From Toxonevra muliebris (lineage: Eukaryota; Arthropoda; Insecta; Diptera; Pallopteridae): a DNA stretch of 64,000 bases. A program made the position numbers and the translations under genes. Positions 52,601 through 61,641 of this stretch are shown here, in pieces (the first letter of the stretch is position 1; every line of letters begins with the position of its first letter). A model generated the notes under the pieces. It made no database searches. It worked only from the letters and a program-made list of their open reading frames with translations, and was not told the DNA's origin. Location: positions 25,346,878-25,410,877 of the forward strand of contig OY829326.1 of NCBI GenBank assembly GCA_963691655.1, written 5' to 3'.

Positions 52601-55600
52601 TGATCAGTCCAGTTTTTCAGGTGCAGTTTGAGATGTTGTGTGGCACGTAGCGCCATCCTGTTGAAACCAATGGTTCTCCAAATAATGGGTAGCAGCATTA
52701 GGCATAAGCCAACCACCCGACATTTCACGATAGCGCCCCCATTGCCCGTATCGTTGGCACCGACCTCATTTTCTTTGCGGTCCAATGATCGGGGTGTAAA
52801 CCGCACCAATCCGTCACTCTTTGTAGATGCAACGGATTTTCATCACTTCGAATACAGCGATTTTATTCATTTACGTATCCGTTCAGCCCAAAATGCACCA
52901 CATCGCTGAAGATGATTTGCGGTAAAACCAAGGGTTAGCTTCGAGACGACTTAGAGCCCAATCATCAAACGTACACCGTTTCGGATAGTCAAACGACTTG
53001 AGCTTATGGGCTAATTGAATCTTATATGACCGTAGACTAAGGTATTTTCGCAAAATTGTCTACGTATTGGACGGGAAAAGATTCAATACTTCTCTCATTG
53101 TTTGCTTGTTCTTCTCAATGCCAGACCTCATTAACCCTCTCAGGAAAAAGTGTAAAAATTGGGATGTTTATTTCCGTGTTTAGGAGCCTCCAAATAGTAA
53201 AAAAGTTTATTCACAAATTTTTGCCTGTCTAGATTTAGCCGTACGCGATGTACACAAATGTGTCCGGAAAAACGTTTGGAGAACTTTGAAAAACTCTGAT
53301 TTACATAAAATGTGTTTCTATCGATAGAGGAAGGTTCTAGGTTAGGTTGGAGTGGCTGTCGAGAGACACACTTAAGCCTGAACAGCCCATTATGATACCA
53401 CAAAGTTGGACCTACGCCGATTCCGAACGACGGTGTAGCAATTTTTTTTAGGCTTAGGCTTGTATATTATCTTATCCACCAAACGAAAACGGGAATCGCA
53501 CCCGAACTTCCGGGATGGAAGTCTAGTGCACTACCCACTAGACTATCGAGGTTGTTTGAGGAACGTTCTAACTACATAATAAATTTTTTTTTACACATCT
53601 TTTTATTATTTAGTATTTTTAATAACTTTTTGAAATCGACGACTTTGAAAACACAATAAAATAAAAAAAGACGTGAGGTTGTCCCATAAAAGTCACAATC
53701 GTTTTGACGGTCATTCTTCGATTGAAACAAAATAGGTTCCAAACGATAGAGGAAAAAACAACAAAAGCGTCAATTTAAAAATTGTTTGGTTGGCATTTAA
53801 ATCAAAGTCAAGGAAAATTTTCAAATTCACGTACACATATGCGCAATCTGGTTAATTTCACGGGATAATATACTATACGTTGACAAAGTTAGGATGTGAT
53901 ACTAAATCAAAGCACATGCGCTAATTGTTCTCCCACCTTTTTAAATGATAACCATAATGAGTTTTCCATGTCAAGGTACTTTCAGCACATATCCTTAAAT
54001 CAGGATTAAATTTTTTGAAAGGAAATATATTTTTTTCTTTTGTTCTTCCAAGAGCTCACTGAGTAAGCTGCTATTCAATCTAACCTAAATGTTTGACTGA
54101 CCTAACATTTATTACTGCTTGTACACAATATTTTTTCCCCCCCAAAGAACGTGCTGCTACTATTTTTTATTTTTTCCCATACTTTGTGAAAACTTCTAAT
54201 GCTTAAAATTTATTTTTAGTTTGCGTGTGACGTAAGAAATAACATAAGAAACAAAGAAAGTACATACTTTGGATATAATGAAACGTAAAAGTTTGAGGTA
54301 AATTACGTGGAAATCGTTGATTTACGTTGGCGATGTAAGTTTATATTGAAAATAAAAAAACACATGCAAACAACAAAAGCAAAAGCATTAAAAAAAAAAA
54401 AAATAAACTGCTCTTACTAGTGCTAAAAATAATCTAAAAATAAAAAATTTCTTATAAAATTTAAGTCGATTTCTTTTTTGTAACATAGGTAGCTATATAT
54501 CTTAAAATTAAATCTTGTATATTTTATATGCATTTAAAATTTGTAGATACTTACTTCATAGTCGAAGCCATAATATTCTCGTATTCGGCGTGTGTTGCCT
54601 CCTGTATAAGAGTAATGACAGGTTGTAAAACCGCAGCTAGCACTTCGCCATTACTAATTTCTGCTTGCAACATTGGCCACACATTCTGCCACCACAATTT
54701 CTGCAATGAAATTGCAATATACATACATATACAAACATAGTGTTTATATGCTTATATACAAATATATATAAATATTAAATATATGTATGTATATATTTGC
54801 ATATTAATTTTCTACAACATTATATACTAAAATATCTTTCCATCATCAGCAGCAAAGCACTTAGATGAAACGTAAAATTTACAAAGCCATAAAAATGTGG
54901 TGGCTACAGCAAATAATAATAAATATTCGACTACTATATTCTATGTGCTTGTGTATAATGTTGATACCATAAATGTTTATATATGTAAATGTGTGTGTGT
55001 GAGTGCGTTCATATAAATTTCCCCTCTTGAAAATAAAATTAGATCACTTCACTCAGTTTATGAAAGTTTACAGCAATATTTAAAAAGTATTTATGTTTAT
55101 GATTTGGTCAAAGTTACATGCTGCATAAATACGTCATACTATTTAAACATCATAGCGCAATATTGATTTCAAACGAAATAACAATAAAAACACTTAGGTA
55201 ATTAACAAAGTGTTGTGTTGTAATATTCGATTGCGGTATTATATACTAACTTCACAATAATCGTAAAAATTTTATTGTAGAATACAATTCTGCTTCTTCA
55301 AGGTATTCAGCGGTAGCGTATTTCATATGAAAAATTCAACATCTCAAAGTTTTACGGCAAACCAGAGAATGCAACACATTGTGAATTACCTTACCTTGCA
55401 TTTTGATAGAATTTAATTGTTAATACTTACACGTGGTATCAGCGGCATCGCTTCCATTAGAGTATTTTTATAGAAATGTGATTTCTGTGAAGTATCCTTC
55501 ATGTTGACCACATCAAGAAATTTTAATGCATTTACAGCAGGATCACTGTGTAGTAGAAAAAAAAAAGAAAAAAAATATATTGTTAGTAGAGTTTCACTTA

Positions 55601-58600
55601 CAAAAACGTAAACAATATTAGTTTTTTTCCACTTCAGCACACTCTATTTAAAATTTGTGCTCGGTTGGTTTGCTGCAAATGTTAAACCCGTCAGAAGCAG
55701 AAGCGCAAGATTAATACAAAAAAATTAAGTCTCCTGGCTATCAAAAAATACAAGCATAGGAATGTGAGAGTTTTTTCCATCCTTTAGTTTCTAAGCCCGC
55801 CTCTAGGCGGCCTTCATCAAAAGGGGTGGTATTTGCCACCATAGTAGTTTTCTGTTGCTGCATTTTTATCATATCTATTATATTTCAAAAGTGTTTTCTG
55901 AAAATTTCAGAGAGACACTTCGAGAATTTTCGAAGATATAGGCGATTACAGCGCCGAATGTTAGTGCGTTTTAATAATATGTTAAAAAACGATGGTCAAA
56001 ACCTTGTACCCGGTTTTCTCAAAACAAAGTTTTTGGCACTAGCGTGCACAATTACCTATTAAAAAAAATTTAATGGATCGGTTTGAAATTTAAATATGTA
56101 TTTGTAACGTTGTTTGTACGAAAAAGTCCTATTTTTGAGAAAACGAAAATCTGGCAGCCGCCAAAAAAAGATACACAATTTTCGGTAGCCTTTTTTTTAA
56201 AAAAAAAGTCCGTTTTGTCATTTTTCTTTTAAATTCTTTTCTTTAATATTTAAAAAAGGGGTTTTCATTCTAACTCGATAAAACTCTTAATTTTAAATTC
56301 TTTTATTTTAATTTGACCGAAATGGAGCTGTGGTTGTAACCTGCTGTCTTTGACGACTACTACCTGAAAAACGAAGCACAGAAAAATTAAAAAAAAATTG
56401 TACTGAAGCTTAGATATAAAATATTAATATGTAAAAAGTTTCAATATTTTATGAAATAAATGAGAAAAAAAAGTAAATAAAATTTATCGGTTTTCAGTCT
56501 TAGAAGTCTACCAATCCACTATGGGGAAATTGATCACTTTTTCTGGCAAAGACCTCAAAATTTAAATCTTTAAAAGAGCAATGCCTTTAATCTTTTTGTA
56601 AAGTAGACACCCAAAACCCAAGGGACTAAGCACTTGTTTTGTTTTTAAAACATCACTACGCTAAACGGCAGGCATATGAAATTAAGATTTTAATTGGAAA
56701 TAAATTTTTTTAAAACAAATAAATGAATGTGCCTGAAAGAAAAAGGTTAATATTTCCCTATATTCGTGCATAAAAAAAAACTAAAAAAAAACGGATGATG
56801 GTACAAGTGTTGAGAAAACTAAATTTCTTGAAAATTGCTAAATATTTGCATCATGTAAGCAATAAGCTCAGTTATTTTGCAATAACTTTACTTACGTTCA
56901 TCACTTTTTTCAATAAACTTTGGGTAAGCCTACAAAAAAACGCACCACTTTGCACCACATGCGATATATTTTTCTGATTAAGCAATTAATTCTACATATA
57001 AGTAAACTAATTTGATCTGCATCTTCTTGCATCTCTTTAAAAAAAATGAATTTTTCTAGACAAGCACCATGCAAGAGATGCATTTGAAAAGTGCAAGCAA
57101 ACTCATAATGAATGAAGTTTATTGGTTATTGGTGGATAGTACGTCAGCTTGGAAAAAAGGTTACAAAGATTTAGCAACTGTTCTGAAGAATTGTATTCAG
57201 TACCCAAACCGAGCTTCTAAAATTAGAAAAGTACTGTTCACGTAAGACAAATTCTTTTTGTATAATAATTTCGCAATGCAGCAGTATTAGGAGTCAAAAT
57301 AAAATGAATATCTTAATACTTTGATTCTTAGAGGTGCCGAGGAGCAGAATACTATTTTTATATACTCCCTATAGTGCTATTTTTTAATATCTCAGTAGAC
57401 CTAGTCGACACGAAAAAATAAATAACACTTTCTGAGTCTATAGAAAAAGTGTGTTTTGAGGTTTTGGCCAGAATATGGGGGAATTTTACCCATAGTGTAG
57501 TCCTATAAAAAATTGCCAAAATTTTGGCCCTGAAGAGCATTCTTCCCTCACTTAATGTAAGCCAATGACTATTTTGCTCATCATATCTCTTTCTTGTTCA
57601 CGTACCCATATAATCATCTCCCTCACCAGCGTGGCCGTTGATAAATTTCAAAAAGCTGCAAAAAAAGTGTCACTGAGAGTAAAAAAGTCTCATCCAATTT
57701 TTTTTTAATAAGAGGAAAAAAGTTGTTGTACACCCCCAAAAATTAACCTCGGTTTATTTTATGATGATTCTCAAAATATTTCAGCTCTACCGATTACCGA
57801 AAAAAACTCTAAAAAATCGCATTTTCTCAAGTCTTCTAGTAGATTTAAAAAAATTTGTATGCAGAACCCTAGCATTTTTCAGTATCTATCATTTGTGAAC
57901 TTTTAATTGGCCAAACAATTTCCTAAGTCAGTGTGGCAAATTTGAAAATAGCAATAAGTTCGTAAAAAATCTTATAAAACGACAGTGTTGCAACTAAAAA
58001 GTATGTATGTAATTAGTGTTGCGAACTTTCAAATTAAAGACAATGGGTTTTTCGTATAATTTCATGTGAATATCTCAAATTTTGGGTATTTTCGAAAAGT
58101 CGTGTCAAAGTCTCCAAGCAGTCAAAAAGGTGGCAAATTGCAACTTTAGTCTCATAACGGCCACGCTATCCCTCACAAATACTTTTTTCTTTAATGATTG
58201 GCTTCCCCTCGAGGCTGCTATCTTGTCCTAACGAGCAGTCACCTTGATGACCCCTTGATAATCTATGCAAGCTGTGAGGCCATGTAAGTTTTTGCGCAAA
58301 ACCTTAAGGGTGATTGCATTTAGAGCAGTCATTTCCAAAACTTATACAGATGAATTTTAATTCATTTATAGTGAAGGCGGGAGTTTATGAGAGTGCTTCA
58401 CTGAGAGCATAGTATAAAAAAGTGAATTTTTGTTTGAAATAAGTACAAGCAAAATTTATTTATTCTGCGTATACCACAACATGACAAACTTGCTCTCAGG
58501 CAGTTCTATTTCAGTTTGCGCTGAGATTTCATACGAAGTACCACCTTGATCAAAAATTGATGAAGAATTTATTCAGAAAATTAAAAATACAAGCTTATTC

Positions 58601-61600
58601 ATCTAAATCTATATTGTCCCCATCGACTGCAATACACTTATGCCAGCGCTTGATCCAATCCTCGAAACATTTTTTATATTCGGTTTTCGGTATGTCCATC
58701 AGTGCTTCCTGCGATTTTTCCATTACTTCCTCGCGGCTACTGAAACGCGTTTCCCGTAATGATTTTTTTACTCAATTGAACAGAAAAAAGTCACAGGGAG
58801 CCAAATCAGGTGAATTCGGTGGCTATTGGATGGTATTTGTTGCATTTTTCGTCAAAAAATTACGAATAATGATGGCACTGTGCGACGGTGCGTTATCATG
58901 GTACAAAATCCACGAGTTTTCTGTCCACAATTCTGGTCTCTTTCGGCGAATTGCTTCACGCAAACGCCTCATAACGCCCAAATAATATACTCTGATGGTT
59001 AATTTGCGGTTATTGACCAAAATTTCTTTCACTTTATCAACGTTTTTGTCGGTTTTCGATGTTCTTCAGTGCGTTCATCATCTTCGATTGACTCACGACC
59101 ACTTTTGAACCGCTCGTGCCACTGGTAAACGACCGTTTTCTGTAGAGAATCGTTGTCGAAACACTTTTACAACATTTCCAACATTCGCGCAGCATTAAAT
59201 CCGTTTTTTACGCATAATTTAATGCAATGCAATTTAAAAAAATTGTAAAAAATCGCCAACACACACAGAGATAGATGTACTCTTGGCTACATACAGAACT
59301 CCAATCGGAACGATAGGAACGCCACACGGTGGTTATTCCGGGAACTTTTTGATCAAGGTGGTATATCGGCGCTTCATTATGGAATCCTCATAGTTTTCCA
59401 CTCCGTAAATGGGGGAGTCGCACCGTACTGTGGTATCACAATGAGCCTAATTATGCGCTTAAGTGTGATTTCAAGCAGAAGGCTGCCACTCCAATCTAAC
59501 CATATGGGCGCTTATTAGCCTAACTCAAGTTCAAGTTAAGCTATCCTTATTTAGTTCAAGAAGTTAAATTGTTAATAATTGTCATTAAAGATATTAAAAA
59601 TTACTCAATTACTCGTTAATGTTTAGCGTTACCTTGACCACCATAGCAAATAACCTACAATTTCATGCTTTGGGCAACGAGTGACATAACTGTACAAAAT
59701 CTACTTTCAGTCAAATCAACTACTCACTGATGCGGAAGGAAAACTGATTAAATAATATTATTATTTGTTTCTAAATAGAAGTTAAGCTTGGGCTTTGAGA
59801 TATTTATGCTAGCAATGCCACTCTGTTTGTGTTTCTCGGAAAGCACTTTGTGCCCTTTTCAGAAATCACGAACTGCAAATTATTTTTAATACAATTTTAT
59901 TACTATATCAAATATAATATAACCGCACTTCAAGCATAAGATTGCATCATAGACAAAAAAAAAGAAAAAAAAAACAAAAAGGAAAGAAAACCATACTGCT
60001 TGAATGTGAAAATATTCATACTTGCATATAAAACAAAAAAACAGAAATCTTACAAAAACAAAAAACCCTACAGCTAACCTATTCTCTGCTTTCTGCTTAA
60101 CCTGTGTGTAAACAAGGAATATCCTATTTCAACAGGAAAATAAAATGTTGACAACATTTAAATTATCTTTAAAGTGGTTTAATCTTCTACAAGATGGAGT
60201 GCGTAAATATTTGCTCGCTTTCAACGCTCGGTGCTGTTGGTGCCTGGCTGGCTGCCTGGCTGCCTGCCTGCTGTTATCTTCAATGTCTTCTACGTCTTCA
60301 CCTTCTGCTTAGTTTTTGTTCTGATCCTTCTTCTTCTATTACTTTATTTACTGTCACATTGCTGTGTTGTCTTCTTCAACAATTTCTTCATTTTTCTTCG
60401 TCTTCTACTTCTTTCTTACTCATTTCAACGACGCGTGTCGTGGTAGCTGCCTGCCACACAATAAATCCCAGTTTAAAATTGTTAGAACGAACGTTTTTAT
60501 GTCATTCAACATAAGGTTAAGTTAACAAACAGAATTCAAAGTCAACGCTAGGATAAACAATACTTAAGTTTGGCAGCAGCAGAGTAGAAGAGAAGAACCA
60601 AGTACCGCAAACAGAAATAGAGGAAACCAAAAAGAAAAGCGTGGGAAGACCAATACAATCAACGATAGACTTGCGTATGTATATTGCGAAAGTAAAGAAA
60701 ACAGTGTAAAAGTATTTTTTAAGGAAAACACAAGTAAGTGAAAGTAGAAGAAGGGGAAGAAATCAGCTCAAATCAACAAGTTGAAATACAAGAAACCCAA
60801 TTGTTATTAATATATATAACCTATAGAAAGAGAGAGAAAGTTATATGTTTGTATCAAAGATTCTTTTTTTTCTCTAGTAGTTAGAAAGGAAGGAAGGAAA
60901 CGGAAAGCGGATATGGCGACTTGATGTAAAGTATGCTTCAAATACTACTTAAGAAAATCTATTGTATTATATTGTTGATGTATGTATGTATGTATGATTT
61001 ATATATGTGTGTGTGTTGTGTGGGGAGTGACGGTATACCGCCAAGTAACCACTACCGTAATTGTATATCTTTATATTGTGTGCACCACGACGTTGTTAAT
61101 GCTTAGAAATATTTTAAACCACGGCCATGAGACGTGCCCTTCGCACGCTCGACACCAATCAACCACCCGACTGAACCTCAACCTCAACCACTAACCTCAA
61201 CATCAGCAACACCAACCAACCAAACAACATTATCACATTATTTCGATGAGACATTAGCTGGCGTGCATGTTTTGATGTGCGACATTATTTTCATTTTTTT
61301 TTTTTTTTGTTATTTTGACATCTTCAACGTGCAATAACAACGACGACGTGTTGAATATTAAAAATCTGCTTTACTGTTTGGAACTTGTTTACAATAAAGA
61401 AAATTATACACACACAAAAAAATACATCCATACAGTAACAGACATAGACACATAAATATGTATACGTGTTTCTAATATATTTAGAGTAAAACAAAAAAAA
61501 TTATACTTACGTAAAGTATTTAATCAATTGTAAAAGTTGCGCCGTTGGTCTTGAGGTGGGATCGCGACTGACTAGACGTGATGTCGCCTCTTGTAATGGC

Positions 61601-61641
61601 ACTGGAACGCGTGGTAACATTTTTTGTACAGATTCTTCAAG
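28352..61641 (-). CDS. SCYL2: SCY1-like pseudokinase (SCYL2 type), 3' ten to twelve coding exons; 5' end outside window
   Basis: SCYL2-type proteins are catalytically weak or inactive kinases followed by HEAT repeats and a tail; they act on clathrin-coated vesicles and in endosome/trans-Golgi trafficking. Exons in gene order: 61641-61511, 55545-55431, 54700-54555, 51236-51083, 46199-46023, 45831-45759, 45146-45010, 44243-44030, 37661-37408 and 28618-28352. Every junction joins in phase, giving 555 codons plus stop. The product starts with the end of the kinase-like domain (ATSRLVSRDPTSRP), continues with HEAT-type helices (KFLDVVNMKDTSQKSHFY, IPRKLWWQNVWPML, IRRMVLPKVKSVFEKN) and ends in a Ser/Arg/Gly-rich tail with RRLSD, RRHSS, RRGST and RRTST, candidate sites for basophilic kinases. 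Two further in-phase small exons at 35820-35888 and 31147-31164 may belong to the tail. The N-terminal kinase exons lie beyond 64000. Confidence 0.88.
29085..30070 (+). repeat. Degenerate 12-bp minisatellite, consensus TTTGGTCTGAAT
   Basis: About 1 kb of tandem, diverged copies of a ~12-bp unit (TTTGGTCTGAAT, TTTGATCTGAGT and similar). Because 12 is a multiple of 3 the array yields open frames (29510-29764, 29922-30119) with repeating Phe-Asp-Leu-Asn-like peptides; these are not genes. It lies in an SCYL2 intron, reading opposite to the gene. Confidence 0.85.
31147..31164 (-). CDS. Candidate 18-nt microexon of the SCYL2 tail
   Basis: On the gene strand 18 bases lie between a strong acceptor (pyrimidine-rich tract, then TTTTTGCAG) and a consensus donor GTGAGT. 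They would add six residues, LARSMI, in phase 0, which fits both neighbours. No other evidence of use is available from sequence alone; the pairing of two good sites could be chance. Confidence 0.35.
31470..31495 (+). repeat. (TG)n microsatellite
   Basis: Short run of TG/GTTTG in an SCYL2 intron. Similar (TG)n runs are at about 42345-42372 and 61003-61020. Confidence 0.7.
33199..34080. mobile_element. Foldback-type element with inverted arrays of a ~120-bp repeat
   Basis: Ends are inverted: TTTAACCCTTTAACAG at the left and the complement of CCTTTAACCCCTTCACTG at the right. Inside, a ~120-bp unit recurs on the right in one orientation (GTCGCCA at about 33661, 33781 and 33903, each followed by TTTGAA) and on the left in the reverse orientation (GGTCGC at about 33313 and 33424, each followed by GAAT and GTCAAAATTAAAAA). 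No transposase frame. Confidence 0.6.
34770..35181 (-). pseudogene. LINE ORF2 C-terminal fragment (zinc-knuckle region)
   Basis: The minus frame reads ITRICRKCMEQDARETLEHL, then YNCPALTRTRLTYLGAPQFE. This is the Cys-x2-Cys, His, Cys-Pro-Ala-Leu block found after the reverse transcriptase/RNase H of R1/jockey-type LINEs. The frame stops at 34846, followed by a GTTAGGTTAGG-type stretch near 34775, and the upstream side is truncated at a (GTA)n run near 35160. A 5'-truncated insertion is the simplest explanation. Confidence 0.75.
35820..35888 (-). CDS. SCYL2: Candidate 69-nt exon of the SCYL2 tail
   Basis: Between the acceptor ATAATAG (AG at 35890-35889) and the donor GTAAGT (from 35819) lie 23 codons in phase 0: TYGF, then GARGSSGSSLSVPSSSVY and V. 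The stop codon immediately upstream in this frame is part of the acceptor itself. Composition (Ser/Gly-rich, G+C higher than the flanks) matches the SCYL2 tail, and phase 0 fits the exons ending at 37408 and starting at 28618. It may be a constitutive or an alternative exon. Confidence 0.6.
36155..36185 (+). repeat. (ACAT)n microsatellite
   Basis: Run of CATACATACATACACACATA in an SCYL2 intron. Similar tetranucleotide runs occur near 22590, 27700 and 60980. Confidence 0.75.
36457..37017. mobile_element. Possible hAT-like MITE with GATCA-rich interior
   Basis: Short inverted ends CAGTGTTGCC (36457) and the complement of CAGTGATGGCC (to 37017) resemble hAT termini, but the flanking 8-mers match only at four positions. 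A direct repeat, GATCGGCGATCAAATGA and GATCGGCAATCATTTGAT, lies inside at about 36791 and 36850. Tentative. Confidence 0.3.
37408..37661 (-). CDS. SCYL2: SCYL2 exon encoding Ser/Arg-rich tail
   Basis: The acceptor GTTTCAG precedes 37661 and the donor GTAAGT follows 37408. It reads GSGILGGWWFGCSPSSPDSN, then PNRRLSDN, PGGTPGSGLPTRRHSS and ERRGSTINLSPPT. Three RRxS-type motifs are candidate phosphorylation or 14-3-3 sites (inference). It starts by completing a Gly codon from the previous exon. Confidence 0.85.
37662..44029 (-). other. SCYL2: SCYL2 intron (6.4 kb)
   Basis: No exon recognised. Contains a 14-base poly-G run near 39914-39927 inside a G/C-rich patch (39910-39965), GAAT/GTGT microsatellites (41700-41890), and AT-rich filler. 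Open frames here are short and featureless. Confidence 0.55.
44030..44243 (-). CDS. SCYL2: SCYL2 exon (coiled segment and start of tail)
   Basis: The acceptor GTCTTCAG precedes 44243 and the donor GTAAGC follows 44030. It reads VLQEMLEQIDRQQRNKLKLD, then LSIPSPERHRPLRHQFSSDN and RKTSSAEDMARKNSG. The EMLEQIDRQQRNKL helix after the HEAT region is characteristic of the SCYL2 family as I remember it. Confidence 0.9.
44451..44906. mobile_element. Inverted-repeat element (MITE-like) in SCYL2 intron
   Basis: The left end TGAGCAGAGACGGGACAAG and the complement of the right end CGAGCAGAAACGGGACGAA are alike over about 35 bases, continuing to CACTTAGTGTAAT-like sequence. The interior (about 456 bp in all) is very A/T-rich and non-coding. 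No clear target duplication found. Confidence 0.6.
45010..45146 (-). CDS. SCYL2: SCYL2 exon (HEAT region)
   Basis: The acceptor TTTTGTAG precedes 45146 and the donor GTTCGT follows 45010. It completes an Arg codon, then reads IYHKMLSDRSYGLN, HILPLLIPHTVNPGLNLEQY and CALVE. The LPLLIP-x5-LNLEQ pattern fits the last HEAT repeat of SCYL2 proteins. Confidence 0.9.
45759..45831 (-). CDS. SCYL2: SCYL2 exon (73 nt, HEAT region)
   Basis: It encodes VMEEVLPLLSDVRIPDPDIV, then MRTV and one base of an Arg codon. The donor GTAAGT is clear. The acceptor is the unusual GCAAAG (AG at 45833-45832); no other AG occurs between it and the pyrimidine-rich tract, and it is the only join that keeps frame and family similarity. 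Confidence 0.85.
46023..46199 (-). CDS. SCYL2: SCYL2 exon (59 codons, HEAT region)
   Basis: The acceptor CCCACAG precedes 46199 and the donor GTGTGT follows 46023. Phase 0 at both ends. It reads SAAVVAVTNVYDNIDEASIR, then MVLPKVKSVFEKNLADPKIV and ERTMDKLEKSQ, a helical HEAT pair. Confidence 0.9.
46870..46971. repeat. Perfect 51-bp tandem duplication
   Basis: Two adjacent, apparently identical 51-base units begin TCATTATATGACAAAC at 46870 and 46921. The unit is a multiple of three, so frames through it stay open and repeat a 17-residue peptide on both strands. Identity suggests a recent event. Confidence 0.85.
50004..50949. mobile_element. Non-autonomous hAT-like element with 8-bp target duplication
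   Basis: Flanked by the direct repeat ATAAGCAT at 49996-50003 and 50950-50957, the 8-bp duplication typical of hAT elements. Ends are inverted: CCGCGATGCCAACT on the left and, as complement, CAGGAATGCCAACT on the right. G/C-rich subterminal blocks (CCCCGATTTGCGGG; GATCGAAAATCGGG) lie at each end. No transposase frame in 946 bp. Confidence 0.75.
51083..51236 (-). CDS. SCYL2: SCYL2 exon (HEAT region)
   Basis: The acceptor TTTTCAG precedes 51236 and the donor GTAAGT follows 51083. It completes a Lys codon, then reads LIFGSPKSIQATVTLLENLH, PEDVTTDIMPMLFFAFESS and TIQVQ. Joins in phase to exons on both sides. Confidence 0.9.
52540..53130 (-). pseudogene. Tc1/mariner-superfamily transposase fossil
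   Basis: Reading across frames on the minus strand gives, in order, YLSLRSYKIQLAHKLKSFDY, IIFSDVVHFGLNGYVN, NRCIRSDENP, HYLENHWFQQDGATCH and, at the end, NRSRGGHMPEIIFKH. These are blocks of the insect transposase group that ends in SRGGHMPEIIFK. The stretch after DGATCH, holding the expected Asp-Leu-Thr-Pro block, is deleted; several frameshifts and stops are present. Confidence 0.75.
53339..53555 (-). repeat. tRNA-derived SINE
   Basis: On the minus strand the head has RNA polymerase III promoter boxes: an A box in TAGTCTAGTGGGTAG (53545-53531) and a B box GGTGCGATTCC (53502-53492), with tRNA-like spacing of 28 bases. The body continues to TGTGGTATCATAATGGGC and ends near CCAACCTAACC. A partial relative in the other orientation is at about 59429-59503. 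A true tRNA gene is rejected because no acceptor stem pairs. Confidence 0.65.
54555..54700 (-). CDS. SCYL2: SCYL2 exon (HEAT region)
   Basis: The acceptor ATTGCAG precedes 54700 and the donor GTAAGT follows 54555. It reads KLWWQNVWPMLQAEISNGEV, AAVLQPVITLIQEATHAEY and ENIMASTM plus two bases. KLWWQNVWP after IPR is a strong SCYL2-family signature. Confidence 0.92.
55431..55545 (-). CDS. SCYL2: SCYL2 exon (start of HEAT region)
   Basis: The acceptor ACACAG precedes 55545 and the donor GTAAGT follows 55431. It reads DPAVNALKFLDVVNMKDTSQ, then KSHFYKNTLMEAMPLIPR. The segment KDTSQKSHFY matches the link between kinase and HEAT domains in SCYL2 proteins. Confidence 0.92.
55870..56060 (+). repeat. 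Second copy of a module found inside the 50-kb hAT-like element
   Basis: TATTATATTTCAAAAGTGTT followed by GAAAATTTCAGAGAGAC closely parallels 50256-50297. Later strings (GGCGATTACAGCGCCGAATG; GGTCAAAACCTTGTACCCG) parallel 50320-50345 and 50516-50535. Ends not resolved. Confidence 0.55.
57627..58168. mobile_element. Non-autonomous hAT-like element with perfect 8-bp target duplication
   Basis: TCCCTCAC occurs directly outside both ends (57619-57626, 58169-58176). The left end is CAGCGTGGCCGTT; the right end is its complement with the last base changed (CGCTA). The CAG-G start and 8-bp duplication are hAT hallmarks. 542 bp without a transposase frame. Confidence 0.78.
58541..59361 (-). mobile_element. 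Internally deleted mariner with perfect terminal repeats
   Basis: CCACCTTGATCAAAAA at the left end is matched exactly by its complement at the right end (59346-59361), and TA borders both (58539-58540, 59362-59363). The 821-bp length is well below the ~1.3 kb of a full mariner. The missing part falls between the helix-turn-helix region and the middle of the transposase. Confidence 0.88.
58590..59230 (-). pseudogene. Mariner transposase remnant with deletion
   Basis: In minus-strand order: VVYQWHERFKSGRESIEDDE (N-terminal domain, about 59140-59080), then directly YYLGVMRRLREAIRRKRPEL, SWILYHDNAPSHSAIII and, after a frame change, PPNSPDLAPCDFFLF, followed by KKCFEDWIKRW near the C-terminus. 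The second and third catalytic Asp keep the 34-residue spacing. The segment containing the first Asp (TGDE) is deleted, so it cannot be active. Confidence 0.82.
59395..59510 (+). repeat. SINE fragment related to the copy at 53.3-53.6 kb
   Basis: TGTGGTATCACAATGAGCC at 59429 and GCGCTTAAGTGTGATTTC, then CTGCCACTCCAATCTAACC, parallel the body and tail of the 53.4-kb SINE in inverted orientation. The tRNA-like head is absent or degraded. Confidence 0.5.
61511..61641 (-). CDS. SCYL2: SCYL2 exon (end of kinase-like domain)
   Basis: The acceptor TTTTCCAG precedes 61641 and the donor GTAAGT follows 61511. It reads LEESVQKMLPRVPVPLQEAT, then SRLVSRDPTSRPTAQLLQLI and KYF. The DPTSRP motif is the kinase C-lobe element with the conserved Arg. 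It is the most 5' exon seen; the exons before it should be beyond 64000. Confidence 0.9.

Larger units (their letters stand above)
51237..54554 (-). other. SCYL2: SCYL2 intron (3.3 kb)
   Basis: Holds a transposase fossil (52540-53130) and a tRNA-derived SINE (53339-53555). A 68-codon plus frame at 52244-52450 (start MELKPRLHITRATADPHSL) lies in a block of higher G+C and may be part of another inserted sequence; I do not recognise it. Confidence 0.6.
55546..61510 (-). other. SCYL2: SCYL2 intron (6.0 kb)
   Basis: Holds a repeat related to part of the 50-kb hAT-like element (55870-56060), a hAT-like element (57627-58168), an internally deleted mariner (58541-59361) and a SINE fragment. A (TGCCTGGC)n-like stretch lies at about 60238-60272. 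The frame at 60194-60514 is low-complexity and not supported as a gene. Confidence 0.6.

Noticed and set aside
53485..53552. A tRNA gene
   Set aside because: The A and B boxes are good but no acceptor stem or standard anticodon arm forms, and a further non-tRNA body follows, so a SINE fits better.
60194..60514. 106-codon plus-strand frame
   Set aside because: Low-complexity Cys/Leu/Ser-rich translation of a CTGCCTGG- and CTTCTTC-rich stretch; no homology recognised and antisense to the SCYL2 intron.
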